A stretch of 64,000 bases of DNA from JAOUEA01 sp040882605. GTDB lineage: Bacteria; Actinomycetota; UBA4738; HRBIN12. The number at the start of each line of letters is the position of its first letter. Position 1 is the first letter of the stretch. The notes beneath the pieces are model-generated. The model ran no database searches and was not told the origin of the DNA. It saw nothing but the letters and a program-made list of their open reading frames with translations. Location of the stretch: positions 47,357 to 111,356 of the forward strand of contig JBBEAY010000041.1 of NCBI GenBank assembly GCA_040882605.1, written 5' to 3'. Below are positions 1-9,989 of this stretch, one piece after another. A program made the translations under genes and the position numbers.

Positions 1-170
1 TTCGCGCGGTCGTCACGGCGCCCGTGGAGCTGCAGGACGAGCGGCTGAGCACCGTGGAAGCAGAGCGCGGGCTGCGAGCCGGCGGGGTCTCGGGCACGCG
101 TCGGCGTCAGGTCGTCGACGAGAGCGCGGCTGTCGTCATCCTTGGCGCCTGGCTCGACGCCCACCGGTGA
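1..170 (+). CDS. ruvX: Holliday junction resolvase-like YqgF/RuvX, C-terminal fragment
   Basis: Only the last 56 codons are inside the window (frame begins at base 3). They carry the C-terminal signature of the YqgF/RuvX RNase H-fold family: DERLSTVEAE, then RRRQVVDESAA, then a hydrophobic helix ending WLDAHR. Family members act in pre-16S rRNA 5' end processing or as putative Holliday junction resolvases. The TGA stop overlaps the GTG start of mltG by four bases, and ruvX-mltG-aroE is a usual actinobacterial order. The 5' part lies off the left edge. Confidence 0.85.
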   Translation, partial: RAVVTAPVELQDERLSTVEAERGLRAGGVSGTRRRQVVDESAAVVILGAWLDAHR

Positions 171-1252
171 CCGGTATCCTCAAGACGCCGATGCAGACGA
201 CGACGCCGCGCCGTGCGGACCGCCATGCACGTCAGGAGCGTCCGCGGCGGATCTCGCTGCTCATCCTGTTCCTGGCGATGGCGGGCATCGCCGCCGCCCT
301 CGTCATGGCGAGCCGTTACTACGAGGGGTGCAAGGGCGCCGCCGACGGACCGCCCCGCGACGTCGCGTTCACGGTCGAGGAAGGCGCGACCGCCGAACAG
401 GTCGTCGAGGGCCTCGCGGCAGACCGCGTGATCCCGTGCGGCGGGTTCCTCGGCAACCTGCTGATGCGCGGCACGGGCCTCTCGGGCGAGATCCGCGCCG
501 GCACCTACTTGCTCACGACCGGCATGACCCTCGACGAGGCGGTCGAGGTGCTCACCACGCCTCCCAAGCAGATCCCCACCGCCGACGTGCTGATACCGCC
601 CGGCTACCGCCTCACGCAGATCGCCGAGGCGGTCGAGGAGTCGCTCGGCATCCCGGCCGACGAGTTCCTGGCGCGAGCCGCCAACGGGAAGTTCGACCGC
701 CCTGCGGCGCTCCCTGCCGGCGCGCCGCTCGAGGGGTTCCTCTGGCCCGAGACCTACCGCATCCTGAAGGGCGACCACGCCGACGCCGTGATCCAGCGGC
801 TGCTCGACCAGTTCACCGAGGAGACGGCGAGCCTTCCATGGGAGAACGCCCAGGCGCTCGGGGTGACTCCGTACGAGCTCGTCGTGATCGCGTCGATGAT
901 CGAGAAGGAAGCCGGAGTGCAACGCGACCGGCTACTGATCGCGGGTGTGATCTACAACCGGCTGCGCGAGGGCATGACGCTCGGCATCGACGCCACGCTG
1001 CTCTACGACGATCCCACGCCCGATGGCGAGCTGTCGACGGCCGACCTCGAGACCGACGGTCCGTACAACACACGCCTGCGGACGGGACTGCCCCCGACGC
1101 CGATCGCGAGCCCGTACCTCTGGTCGCTGCGTGCCGCCCTGAACCCCGCCGACACGCCGTTCTTCTATTACGTGCTCTGCAGCGACGACGGTGGGCATCG
1201 GTTCGCCGTGACCTATGACGAGCACCTGGCCAACGTCGATGCCTGCCTCTGA
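167..1252 (+). CDS. mltG: Endolytic murein transglycosylase MltG (YceG family)
   Basis: 361 aa, the normal size. A basic cytoplasmic segment (to about residue 28) is followed by one membrane helix (about 29-48), a LysM-like region and the YceG catalytic domain. The catalytic glutamate lies in ASMIEKEAG near residue 246, followed by IAGVIYNRL and the GPYNTR/GLPPTPI motifs typical of the family. The enzyme cuts nascent peptidoglycan strands on the outer face of the membrane and sets glycan length. The GTG start overlaps the ruvX stop as GTGA, so the two are probably co-translated. Confidence 0.93.
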   Translation: MTGILKTPMQTTTPRRADRHARQERPRRISLLILFLAMAGIAAALVMASRYYEGCKGAADGPPRDVAFTVEEGATAEQVVEGLAADRVIPCGGFLGNLLMRGTGLSGEIRAGTYLLTTGMTLDEAVEVLTTPPKQIPTADVLIPPGYRLTQIAEAVEESLGIPADEFLARAANGKFDRPAALPAGAPLEGFLWPETYRILKGDHADAVIQRLLDQFTEETASLPWENAQALGVTPYELVVIASMIEKEAGVQRDRLLIAGVIYNRLREGMTLGIDATLLYDDPTPDGELSTADLETDGPYNTRLRTGLPPTPIASPYLWSLRAALNPADTPFFYYVLCSDDGGHRFAVTYDEHLANVDACL

Positions 1253-1253
1253 C

Positions 1254-1280
1254 GCCGGTCTCTGATGCCGGTCTCTGATG
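1254..1280 (+). repeat. 13-bp tandem duplication at the mltG/aroE junction
   Basis: GCCGGTCTCTGAT occurs twice in direct tandem (1254-1266 and 1267-1279). Each copy ends in an ATG (1265 and 1278), and the two ATGs are in different frames. Only the first is in the aroE frame. Confidence 0.9.
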
Positions 1281-2161
1281 AAGGAGCAGGCGGCGCGCGT
1301 ATCGGGGGCGCCACGCACGTCGTCGGCGTGATCGGCTGGCCGGTCGAGCACAGCCTCTCGCCGGCCATCCATAACGCCGCGTTCGCTGCCCTCGGGCTCG
1401 ACTGGTCCTACGTGCCGTTGCCGGTGGCGCCCGGCGCGATGCGATCCGCGGCCGACGGGCTCGTCGCACTGGGGTTCCGCGGGGCCAACGTCACGATGCC
1501 TCACAAGACCGAGAGCGCCGAGCTCGCCCATGAGCTCTCCGACGACGCGCGACGGCTCAAGGCGGTCAACACGTTCGTGGTCTCCGGCGACCGCCTGCTC
1601 GGACACAACACCGACGCCCCGGGGTTCGATCGCTTCCTGCGGCACGACGCGGGGTTCGAGCCTCAGGGTCGCACGGCGCTGCTGTTCGGTGCGGGCGGTG
1701 CCGCGCGAGCGGTGGCCTTGGCCCTCGGCCTCGCAGGTGCAGAGGCGCTGCAGGTTGCGGTGCGCGAACCCGGCCGTGCGGCCGATCTGATCGAAACCGT
1801 CGAGGGCACGGGTATGCGGGTGGAGGTCGTGGCGTTCGATGCCGTAGAGGGGGTGCACGCCGATCTCGTGGTGAATGCGACTCCACTCGGCGCCGACGGC
1901 AGGACCCGCCCGCCGCTGCCGGCGCTCGGACCGGGCGTGCTGGCGGTCGACCTGCTCTACCGGCCTGCGCAGACGCCGCTGCAGCTCGCCGCGCGCGACG
2001 CGGGCTCCGAGACATTCGGAGGTCTGGGATTGCTGCTGCACCAAGCGGCGCTCTCGTTCGAGCTCTGGACCGGCACCCCCGCCCCGCTCGACGTGATGTC
2101 GGCGGCGGCGCTGGGGGTCCTCGCGGAGGATCTACCGTCGACGCTTAGACTCACGCGGTGA
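1265..2161 (+). CDS. aroE: Shikimate dehydrogenase
   Basis: 298 aa. Converts 3-dehydroshikimate to shikimate with NADPH. The substrate site is visible as EHSLSPAIHNAAF (residues 29-40), NVTMPHK with catalytic Lys81, and NTDAPGF with Asp116. The Rossmann nucleotide loop is GAGGAARAV. The rest of the shikimate pathway present here (aroC, aroK, aroB, aroQ) lies about 17 kb downstream. The start chosen is the first ATG of a 13-bp duplication; no Shine-Dalgarno sequence is visible, so coupling from mltG, whose stop is 12 bases upstream, is likely. The stop overlaps larB as GTGA. Confidence 0.92.
   Translation: MPVSDEGAGGARIGGATHVVGVIGWPVEHSLSPAIHNAAFAALGLDWSYVPLPVAPGAMRSAADGLVALGFRGANVTMPHKTESAELAHELSDDARRLKAVNTFVVSGDRLLGHNTDAPGFDRFLRHDAGFEPQGRTALLFGAGGAARAVALALGLAGAEALQVAVREPGRAADLIETVEGTGMRVEVVAFDAVEGVHADLVVNATPLGADGRTRPPLPALGPGVLAVDLLYRPAQTPLQLAARDAGSETFGGLGLLLHQAALSFELWTGTPAPLDVMSAAALGVLAEDLPSTLRLTR
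2146..2151 (+). promoter_or_regulatory. Predicted -10 element for larB (leaderless)
   Basis: TAGACT lies inside the 3' end of aroE, with six bases before the larB GTG. Transcription would begin about at the start codon, giving the lar genes their own leaderless promoter. No convincing -35 is seen. Confidence 0.5.
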
Positions 2162-2916
2162 CTTCGCGCCGGGACATCGTGGCGTTGCTGACCGCCGTCG
2201 CCGACCGGCAGGTGGCTCCCTCCGAGGCAGCTGCTCGATTGGCGACGCTGCCGTTCCGCGACCTCGGCTTCGCTCGGGTCGACACGCATCGGGAGTTGCG
2301 GCAAGGTGCGCCCGAAGCCATCCTGGGTGAGGGGAAGACCCCCGAGCAGGCGGCCGGCATCGCGCGGGCGTTGGTCGAGGCCGGTGCGTCGAGCGTGCTG
2401 GTGACCCGCGCCGACGAACAGATGCGCCGCGCCGTGCGCGAGGCTCTCCCCGAGGCGCAGGAGCACGACCTCGCGCGCGCGATCTGGGTGGAGCCTGACC
2501 CGATTTCGAGAAGTGGCCACGTGCTGATCGTCTCCGCGGGCACATCCGACGGACCGGTGGTGCACGAAGCGAGGATCCGCGCGGAGCTGCTGGGCGCTCA
2601 CGTGACGGTGCACGAAGATGTCGGCGTGGCCGGGCTGCATCGGCTCGCACCGGTGCTGCCCGACCTCGAGGCGGCCGATGTCGTCGTCGTGGTCGCTGGC
2701 ATGGACGGCGCGCTCGCGAGCGTGATCGGCGGTCTCGCTGCGTGTCCCGTGATCGGCGTGCCGACGAGCGTCGGCTACGGCTCCGCTCGCGGCGGCGAGA
2801 CGGCGCTGCATGCGATGCTCTGTTCCTGCGCCGACGGTCTCGCGGTCGTCGGCATCGACGATGGGCTGGGCGCCGGTTCGGTCGCGGCCCGCATCGCGCG
2901 ACGGGCGGCGGCGTGA
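2158..2916 (+). CDS. larB: Pyridinium-3,5-biscarboxylic acid mononucleotide synthase LarB
   Basis: 252 aa. LarB carboxylates and hydrolyses nicotinic acid adenine dinucleotide in the first step of nickel-pincer nucleotide (NPN) synthesis. The N-terminal third has the LarB-specific segment (FRDLGFARVDTHRELRQG, then EAILGEGKTPEQ); the C-terminal half is a PurE-like AIR-carboxylase fold, including VSAGTSDGPV and VVVAGMDGALASVIGGL. The GTG start overlaps aroE by four bases and the stop overlaps larC by four. The order larB-larC-larE fixes the identity. Confidence 0.93.
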   Translation: MTSRRDIVALLTAVADRQVAPSEAAARLATLPFRDLGFARVDTHRELRQGAPEAILGEGKTPEQAAGIARALVEAGASSVLVTRADEQMRRAVREALPEAQEHDLARAIWVEPDPISRSGHVLIVSAGTSDGPVVHEARIRAELLGAHVTVHEDVGVAGLHRLAPVLPDLEAADVVVVVAGMDGALASVIGGLAACPVIGVPTSVGYGSARGGETALHAMLCSCADGLAVVGIDDGLGAGSVAARIARRAAA

Positions 2917-4109
2917 CGCGCGTCGCATATCTCGACTGCATCGGCGGGCTCGCCGGCGACATGCTCCTGGCTGCGCTTCTCGATGCCGGCGCCCCGCAGG
3001 AAACGTTGCACGACGCCGTGCGTTCACTTGGGTTCGCCGAGGTCAAGGTCGAGGTGGAGCGGGTACATCGCCACGGCATCGCGGCGACCCTCGTGCGGGT
3101 GCTCGAGCATGCCCGGCCACACGATCGGCGTGCGGGCGAGCTGCTCGAGCTCGCGGCCTCGGCTGACCTGGCGCCCCCGGTCCGCGACCGCACGCTCTCG
3201 GCCCTGCGCCGGCTGGTCGCTGCCGAGTCGAGCATCCACGGCGTTCCCGAACACGACCTCGTGCTGCACGAGGTGGGCGGCGCTGACACGCTCGTCGACG
3301 TGGTGGGCACGTTCGCCCTGCTCGATGCGCTCGGCGTCGACGACGTCGTCTGCTCGCCGATCCCCTACTCGCGCGGCACGATCGGGTCGGCGCACGGCTC
3401 GATCCCCGGTCCCGGTCCTGCGGTGCTCGCCCTCCTGCATGGCGCCCCGCTGATCGGTGTCGAGGGCGAAGCCGAGCTCGTGACGCCGACCGGCGCGGCG
3501 ATCGGCGTCACCGCTGCGACGTCTTTCGGGGAGCTGCCGTCGCTCGCGCTGGAAGCTGTGGGGTACGGGGCGGGCATGCGTGATCTACGGACCCGGCCCA
3601 ACCTGCTGCGGGTGATCCTCGGCGCTTCGCGAGAGCCGATCCCGATCGCCGATGTCGTCGTCCTCGAGACGAACCTCGACGACCTGCTGCCCGAGCTCGT
3701 GCCCGACGTGATCGACGCGTGCCGGGCCGCCGGTGCGCTCGACGTGTGGACGGTGCCGGTGCAGATGAAGAAGGGGAGACCGGGGGTGCTGCTGAGCGCG
3801 GTCGCCCGCCCCGACGCGGAGCGGGTCATCGCTGAGGCGCTCGTCGTGCACTCGAGCACGCTCGGCGTTCGGGCCACCCCGATGCGCCGGTATGAGCTGG
3901 CGCGCGAGTCCCGTGAGGTGGCGGTGCACGGGCACCCGGTCCGGGTCAAGGCCGGCATCTTGCACGGGCGCGTCGTGAACGTATCGCCCGAGCACGACGA
4001 CTGCGCCGACGTTGCCGCCGCCACGGGGCGATCGGTGAAACAGGTATGGGCTGCGGCCTTCGCTGCGGCACAAGTGTTCACCGAAGGCGACGATGGCGTC
4101 GCCCGCTGA
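2913..4109 (+). CDS. larC: Pyridinium-3,5-bisthiocarboxylic acid mononucleotide nickel chelatase LarC
   Basis: 398 aa. LarC inserts nickel into the dithiolated pincer precursor in a CTP-dependent reaction. The N-terminus has the family motif YLDCIGGLAGDMLLAALLD. The middle carries histidine-rich segments (HGVPEHDLVLHEVGGADT, about 100-125), and ETNLDDLLPELVPDVI opens the second half. LarC1 and LarC2 are separate frames joined by frameshifting in Lactiplantibacillus plantarum; here they are one continuous frame. The start is the GTG whose last two bases overlap the larB stop (GTGA). An upstream extension of the open frame is only the shadow of larB. Confidence 0.93.
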   Translation: MTRVAYLDCIGGLAGDMLLAALLDAGAPQETLHDAVRSLGFAEVKVEVERVHRHGIAATLVRVLEHARPHDRRAGELLELAASADLAPPVRDRTLSALRRLVAAESSIHGVPEHDLVLHEVGGADTLVDVVGTFALLDALGVDDVVCSPIPYSRGTIGSAHGSIPGPGPAVLALLHGAPLIGVEGEAELVTPTGAAIGVTAATSFGELPSLALEAVGYGAGMRDLRTRPNLLRVILGASREPIPIADVVVLETNLDDLLPELVPDVIDACRAAGALDVWTVPVQMKKGRPGVLLSAVARPDAERVIAEALVVHSSTLGVRATPMRRYELARESREVAVHGHPVRVKAGILHGRVVNVSPEHDDCADVAAATGRSVKQVWAAAFAAAQVFTEGDDGVAR

Positions 4110-4911
4110 GCTCGAGGCGGCGGTGGGCCGCTCCGACAGCGCGATCGTCGCATTCTCGGGTGGCGTCGACTCGTCGTTGGTGGCGGCGATCGCCTCGCGC
4201 GTGCTCGGCGACCGCGCGATCGCCGTGACCGCCGTGTCTCCGGCCCTGGCCTCCGGTGAGCTCGACGGCGCCCGTGCCGTCGCTCGCGCGATCGGGATCG
4301 TCCACGAGACGATCCGCACCGACGAGCTCGCGCGCGAGGGCTACCGTCGCAACGGCCCCGACCGCTGCTACCACTGCAAGTCCGAGCTCTACGACCGGCT
4401 CGGCGCGCTCGCGGCCGCGCGTGGGTTCGACGCGCTCTTCTCCGGCGCCAACGTCGACGACCTGGGGGACTGGCGTCCGGGTCTGAAGGCGGCGGCCGAG
4501 CACGGCGTGCGTCATCCGCTCGTGGAGGCCGGTTTCGGCAAGGCCGACGTGCGGGCGCTCGCGCACGAGCTCGAGTTGCCGAGCGCAGACAAGCCGGCGA
4601 TGCCCTGTCTTGCCTCGCGCCTTCCATTCGGCACGCAGGTCGACCCTGACGTCCTCGCGAAGGTCGATGGTGCGGAACGAGCGCTCAAGTCCCTCGGCTT
4701 GCGTGAGCTGCGTGTGCGCCACCTCGGAACGACGGGGCGGATCGAGCTCGGAGACGACGACCTGCCATGGGCGCTCGGCGATGGACGCGTCCTGGTCGAG
4801 CGTGCCGTCCTCAGCGTCGGGTACAGGAAGGCGGAGATCGACCCAGAGCCGTTCCGCTCGGGCACGCTCACGCGAAGCCTCCGCACGCGACTGCCGATCG
4901 TCGGTATCTGA
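4093..4911 (+). CDS. larE: ATP-dependent sulfur transferase LarE
   Basis: 272 aa. LarE adenylates and sulfurates the carboxylates of the pincer precursor. The PP-loop SGGVDSS is at residues 22-28. Cys172 in MPCLASR matches the sulfur-donating cysteine of L. plantarum LarE. Two more cysteines, Cys92 and Cys95 in RCYHCK, occupy a place where the L. plantarum enzyme as I recall it has none; three cysteines point to the [4Fe-4S]-type LarE, which uses cluster sulfur instead of destroying its own cysteine (inference). The start overlaps larC by 17 bases. No larA or other NPN user is in the window. Confidence 0.92.
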   Translation: MASPAELEAAVGRSDSAIVAFSGGVDSSLVAAIASRVLGDRAIAVTAVSPALASGELDGARAVARAIGIVHETIRTDELAREGYRRNGPDRCYHCKSELYDRLGALAAARGFDALFSGANVDDLGDWRPGLKAAAEHGVRHPLVEAGFGKADVRALAHELELPSADKPAMPCLASRLPFGTQVDPDVLAKVDGAERALKSLGLRELRVRHLGTTGRIELGDDDLPWALGDGRVLVERAVLSVGYRKAEIDPEPFRSGTLTRSLRTRLPIVGI

Positions 4912-5028
4912 CGAGGCCCCGCGACACGAGGTCTGAACGAGCGCGGCAACGAAGAGAGCGGGTAGAGCGACTCGACGGATGTGACCTCAGCCTCAAGAGG
5001 GCAGAGGATCGCGTCGAGGTTGCACAGG

Positions 5029-5745
5029 ATGGACGACTATTCCGCGCTCGCGCAGCGGATCTCCGTGAGCGTGAGCGGGGTGTCGGGCGCCCTGATCCTG
5101 TCGAGGGACGGGCTAGTGCTCGGCGCCTACCCCGCCGAGGACGAGAGCCTCACCAAATCGGCATGGCTCAGATTCACTGCGCTCGGGGAGCCCGAGAAAG
5201 GCTTCGTCGAGTTCGCCGACCAGGTGTGGGCCTACGTGAAGCGCGGACCCTACGCGGCATTCGCCACCGCCGAGGTGGGCACACGTCCGGGGGTGATGGT
5301 CGATCAGATGGAACAGATGCTGTTGGCCCTCGAGGAGGGGCGCTCGCGCCGTGACACGCTGCGCGTGCCCGAGGCCGCCACTGCCCCGTCAGGAAAGCCA
5401 CGCACATCGCTGCATCCGCAGGCAGGCAAACCGGCCCCCTCCGAGCCGGCGGAGGCTGCGGAGGTCGCTGCTGCCGCCACGCACGATCAGGCGCGGGCCG
5501 GCGGCGACGATCGACCGCCGGCCGTCGCCGACGCCAACGACGGGTCGCCCGCCGGTCCGTCGCAGGCCCTGGTCGAGGACGCCGGAGCGGTCCCGTCGAC
5601 GCTCAAGAAAGAGGCTCAGAAGCTCGCCGGACAGGACCGGGAAGCAGGCGTCGACGACGAGTCGGAGGTCGATCGGGTCATGCTGGCCAAAGAGTTCTCG
5701 GGATTGCTTCAGCTCGACTCGGACGATGACGAAAGAAGCTCCTGA
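5029..5745 (+). CDS. Roadblock/LC7-domain protein at the head of the pilus cluster
   Basis: 238 aa from the ATG at 5029. Residues 1-100 fit a Roadblock/LC7 fold, with a helix (MDDYSALAQRISVSVSGVSG) then the strand-turn ALILSRDGLVLGAY, as in MglB-like proteins that bind small Ras-like GTPases. The rest is an Ala/Pro/acid-rich, probably disordered tail with a short helix near the end (VDRVMLAKEFSGLL). No MglA-type GTPase is present in the window. Its place 49 bases before pilB suggests a link to pilus control. A GTG at 4981 would add 16 residues that do not fit the domain, so the ATG is preferred. Confidence 0.65.
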   Translation: MDDYSALAQRISVSVSGVSGALILSRDGLVLGAYPAEDESLTKSAWLRFTALGEPEKGFVEFADQVWAYVKRGPYAAFATAEVGTRPGVMVDQMEQMLLALEEGRSRRDTLRVPEAATAPSGKPRTSLHPQAGKPAPSEPAEAAEVAAAATHDQARAGGDDRPPAVADANDGSPAGPSQALVEDAGAVPSTLKKEAQKLAGQDREAGVDDESEVDRVMLAKEFSGLLQLDSDDDERSS

Positions 5746-5794
5746 GACCTAGGACGAACGCAACCTCCTGAGGACCGGATACGCAAGGACGGCG

Positions 5795-7480
5795 ATGACG
5801 ACGGTTCAGCGCAAGTCGAAACAGCTCGGTCAGATCCTGATCGAGCTGAGCATGATCACGCCCGAGCAGCTGGAGGCGGCGCTCGAGGAACATCGCCGCA
5901 CGCCCAAGTCGCTCGGCCGCGTGCTGATCGACATGGGCATGATCAAGGAGGGCGACCTCGTGCGCGCCCTCGCCGAGCAGGTCGGACTCGAGTTCGTCGA
6001 TCTCTCCGAGTATCCGATCGACACCACCGCGACGACGCTGTTGCCCGAAGCCCTGGCGCGACGCTACCGCGCGATCCCGATCGGGAACCGCGACGGCAAG
6101 CTTCTGGTCGCGATGTCGGACCCCGCGAACGTCTACGCGCTCGACGACATCCGCACGATCACGAACCGCGACGTGCAGCCACTGGTCGCCACGGCCGGCG
6201 ACATCGAGCGCGCGATCCAGAAGTTCGCCGGCCTCGACAGTCAGGTCGAGGCGCTCGCGAGCGTGGCGGCGGACTCGATGGACACCGAGGACGAGCACAT
6301 GGAGGCGGCCCTCGAGGACGCCCCGATCGTCAAGCTCGTGAACGCGATCATGACCCAGGCCGTGGGCGACCGCGCCTCGGACGTGCACATCGAGCCGGCC
6401 GAGAAGAACGTGCGTATCCGCTTCCGCGTCGACGGTGTCTTGCACGAACCGATGCCCCCGGCTCCCAAGAACATCCAGAGCGGGTTGATCTCGCGCCTCA
6501 AGGTCATGGCTGAGCTGAACATCGCGGAGAAGCGCGTTCCCCAGGACGGACGCATCTCGATGAAGGTCGGCGGCAAGGCGCTCGACCTGCGGCTCGCGAC
6601 CCTTCCCACGGTGTACGGCGAGAAGGTCGTCATCCGCATCTTGGACAAGTCGCAGGCGTTGCTGAAGCTTGAGGATCTCGGCTTCCTCGAGGACGCGTAC
6701 AAGCGGTTCGCGCAGTCGTTCACCAAGCCCTACGGGGCCATCTTGGTGACCGGTCCGACGGGTTCGGGCAAATCGACCACGATGTATTCGACGCTCAACA
6801 TCTTGAACGAGGAAGACAAGAACATCATCACCGTCGAGGATCCGGTGGAATATCGGCTGGCGGGCGTCAACCAGATGCAGGTGAACCCCAAGGCGGGCCT
6901 CACGTTCGCGAGCGCGCTGCGATCGATCCTTCGAGCCGACCCCGACATCGTGCTCATCGGTGAGGTTCGAGACCGCGAGACCGCGATGATCGCGGTCGAA
7001 GCCGCGCTGACGGGTCACCTCGTGCTCTCGTCGCTGCACACGAACGACGCGCCGAGCGCGATCACACGGCTCACCGAGATGGACGTCGAGACGTTCCTCG
7101 TGGCCTCGGCGATCGACTCGATCGTCGCGCAACGGCTCGCGCGCAAGCTCTGTGAGCGCTGCAAGCTCGCGTACAAGCCGGAGGAGAGCGAGTTGGCCGC
7201 GGCGGGGTTCCCCGAATGGTTGCGGCCGGAGATCACTGAGATCTTCAAGCCGCAAGGCTGCGCAGCATGCGCGAACACCGGCTTCCGTGGCCGGATGGGC
7301 CTGTACGAGGTCATGCCCATGACCGAGGAGATCGAGCGACTCACGGTCGAGCGAGCGTCGTCGGAATCGATCAAGACCGTCGCGGTGCAGCAGGGCATGA
7401 CAACGCTGCGAGACGACGGCCTCGAGAAGGTTCGCATGGGCGCCACCTCGATCGAGGAAGTCGCGAGGGTGGTGAAGTGA
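5795..7480 (+). CDS. pilB: Type IV pilus extension ATPase PilB
   Basis: 561 aa. Residues 1-150 are the MshEN/GspE N-terminal domain (LGQILIELSMITPEQL). The secretion ATPase domain follows, with Walker A GPTGSGKST near residue 320, the Asp box ITVEDPVEY, Walker B DIVLIGEVRD and the His box GHLVLSSLHTND. CERC (near 450) and GCAAC (near 490) form the zinc-binding tetracysteine found in GspE/PilB but not PilT. It powers pilin polymerisation at the inner face of the membrane. Next in line are pilT and pilC. Confidence 0.95.
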   Translation: MTTVQRKSKQLGQILIELSMITPEQLEAALEEHRRTPKSLGRVLIDMGMIKEGDLVRALAEQVGLEFVDLSEYPIDTTATTLLPEALARRYRAIPIGNRDGKLLVAMSDPANVYALDDIRTITNRDVQPLVATAGDIERAIQKFAGLDSQVEALASVAADSMDTEDEHMEAALEDAPIVKLVNAIMTQAVGDRASDVHIEPAEKNVRIRFRVDGVLHEPMPPAPKNIQSGLISRLKVMAELNIAEKRVPQDGRISMKVGGKALDLRLATLPTVYGEKVVIRILDKSQALLKLEDLGFLEDAYKRFAQSFTKPYGAILVTGPTGSGKSTTMYSTLNILNEEDKNIITVEDPVEYRLAGVNQMQVNPKAGLTFASALRSILRADPDIVLIGEVRDRETAMIAVEAALTGHLVLSSLHTNDAPSAITRLTEMDVETFLVASAIDSIVAQRLARKLCERCKLAYKPEESELAAAGFPEWLRPEITEIFKPQGCAACANTGFRGRMGLYEVMPMTEEIERLTVERASSESIKTVAVQQGMTTLRDDGLEKVRMGATSIEEVARVVK

Positions 7481-7481
7481 C

Positions 7482-8654
<1,173 letters not shown>

Positions 8655-8657
8655 CGC

Positions 8658-9869
8658 ATGGCCCAAACCTTCCAGTACAAGGTCCGCGACAAGGCGGGCA
8701 ACATGGTCACCGGCACGCTCGTGGCCGACAGCGAGCTGCTCGTGCTGAAGCGCCTGCGCGAGATGGGCTACACGCCCCTCGAGGTCGGCAAGGAGAAGAA
8801 GGGCCTCTCCCTCGAGATCAACCTGAAGAAGGCCAAGGTCAAGCTCAAGGACCTCTCGATCTTCTCGCGCCAGTTCGCGACCATGATCAACTCCGGGCTG
8901 CCGATCCTGCGGGCGATGTCGATCCTCGCGGAGCAGACCGACAACAAGCTGCTCGGGGCGACCCTCGTGAAGTGCCGCGCCGACGTCGAGCAGGGTGCGT
9001 CGTTGTCGGGCGCGATGGCCAAGCACCCGAAGGTCTTCAATGACCTCTACGTCTCGATGGTGAAGTCGGGTGAGACGGGCGGCTCGCTCGACACGACCTT
9101 GCTCAAGCTCGCCGCGATGCTCGAGCGAGAGGTGCACCTGCGAGGAAAGATCAAGTCGGCCATGACCTACCCGATCGCGGTGGTGGGCCTCGTGTTCCTG
9201 ATCATGTCGGCGATGTTGCTGTTCGTCGTGCCGCAGTTCGAGAGCATCTACGGCGAGCTCGGAGGAACGCTGCCGATGCCCACGCGCGTGCTGCTCATGA
9301 TGTCCGCCGCGTTCAAGAAGTTCTCGTACATGTTCATCGCCGCCGGCTTCCTGGCGAGGTTCCTGATCCGCCGCTACAAGGCGACCGAGAACGGGCGTCT
9401 CCAGATCGACCGGCTGAAGCTCAGGGTGCCTGTGTTCGGCCCGCTGTTCCACAAGACCGCGTTGTCACGGTTCTCGAGCACGCTCGCGATGCTGCTGTCG
9501 GCCGGCGTGCCCATCTTGCAAGCCTTCGACATCGTCGCCGACACGGTGAACAACAAGGTCGTCTCGGGAGCGGTGACCGACGTGCAGTCGAGCGTGCGTG
9601 AAGGTGAGTCGATCGCGAAGCCGCTCTCGAGGCACGCGGTGTTCCCGCCCATGGTTGTGCAGATGATCGCTGTGGGGGAGGAGACCGGTCAGGTCGACAC
9701 CATGCTCGAGAAGGTCGCACAGTTCTACGACCAAGAGATCGAGGCCGCGGTCGACGCGCTCACCTCGCTCATCGAGCCGCTGCTGATCGCCGTGATCGGC
9801 GCCTGCGTCGGTGGCGCCGTCATCGCGCTGTACATGCCGATGTTCGGGATCATCGAACAGATCAAGTAG
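8658..9869 (+). CDS. pilC: Type IV pilus inner-membrane platform protein PilC
   Basis: 403 aa, the standard size of PilC/GspF. The start (FQYKVRDKAGNMVTGTL) and both GspF domains are clear; each has the LSIFSRQFATMINSGLPIL or ALSRFSSTLAMLLSAGVPIL motif. Three long hydrophobic helices are visible (about 172-195, 220-240 and 372-395). PilC couples the PilB and PilT motors to the growing pilus. It begins three bases after the pilT stop. Confidence 0.94.
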   Translation: MAQTFQYKVRDKAGNMVTGTLVADSELLVLKRLREMGYTPLEVGKEKKGLSLEINLKKAKVKLKDLSIFSRQFATMINSGLPILRAMSILAEQTDNKLLGATLVKCRADVEQGASLSGAMAKHPKVFNDLYVSMVKSGETGGSLDTTLLKLAAMLEREVHLRGKIKSAMTYPIAVVGLVFLIMSAMLLFVVPQFESIYGELGGTLPMPTRVLLMMSAAFKKFSYMFIAAGFLARFLIRRYKATENGRLQIDRLKLRVPVFGPLFHKTALSRFSSTLAMLLSAGVPILQAFDIVADTVNNKVVSGAVTDVQSSVREGESIAKPLSRHAVFPPMVVQMIAVGEETGQVDTMLEKVAQFYDQEIEAAVDALTSLIEPLLIAVIGACVGGAVIALYMPMFGIIEQIK

Positions 9870-9970
9870 GTCCCGGGTACCCGGTCCCTGGTAGGTCCGA
9901 CGGCTGATGTGAATTTCCACCCTCCGGCGACTTCAGGTCGAGGCATCGACGGTCGACAACGTCATAGAAC

Positions 9971-9989
9971 GCGCACCGTTGGGGTGCGC
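9971..9989 (+). promoter_or_regulatory. Hairpin in the pilA 5' leader
   Basis: GCGCACC pairs with GGTGCGC across a five-base loop. It sits just upstream of the strong ribosome binding site AAAGGAG (about 10000-10007) of pilA. A stable 5' hairpin near the ribosome site could protect an abundant pilin mRNA; this is inference. The rest of 9870-10017 holds no gene and no clear promoter. Confidence 0.5.

Noticed and set aside
2913..4109. Possible programmed frameshift in larC as in Lactiplantibacillus
   Set aside because: The two halves are in one uninterrupted frame.
9870..9900. Hairpin-like GGTCCCGGGTACCCGG after pilC, considered as a terminator
   Set aside because: The palindrome is short, has almost no loop and no T run; left uncalled.
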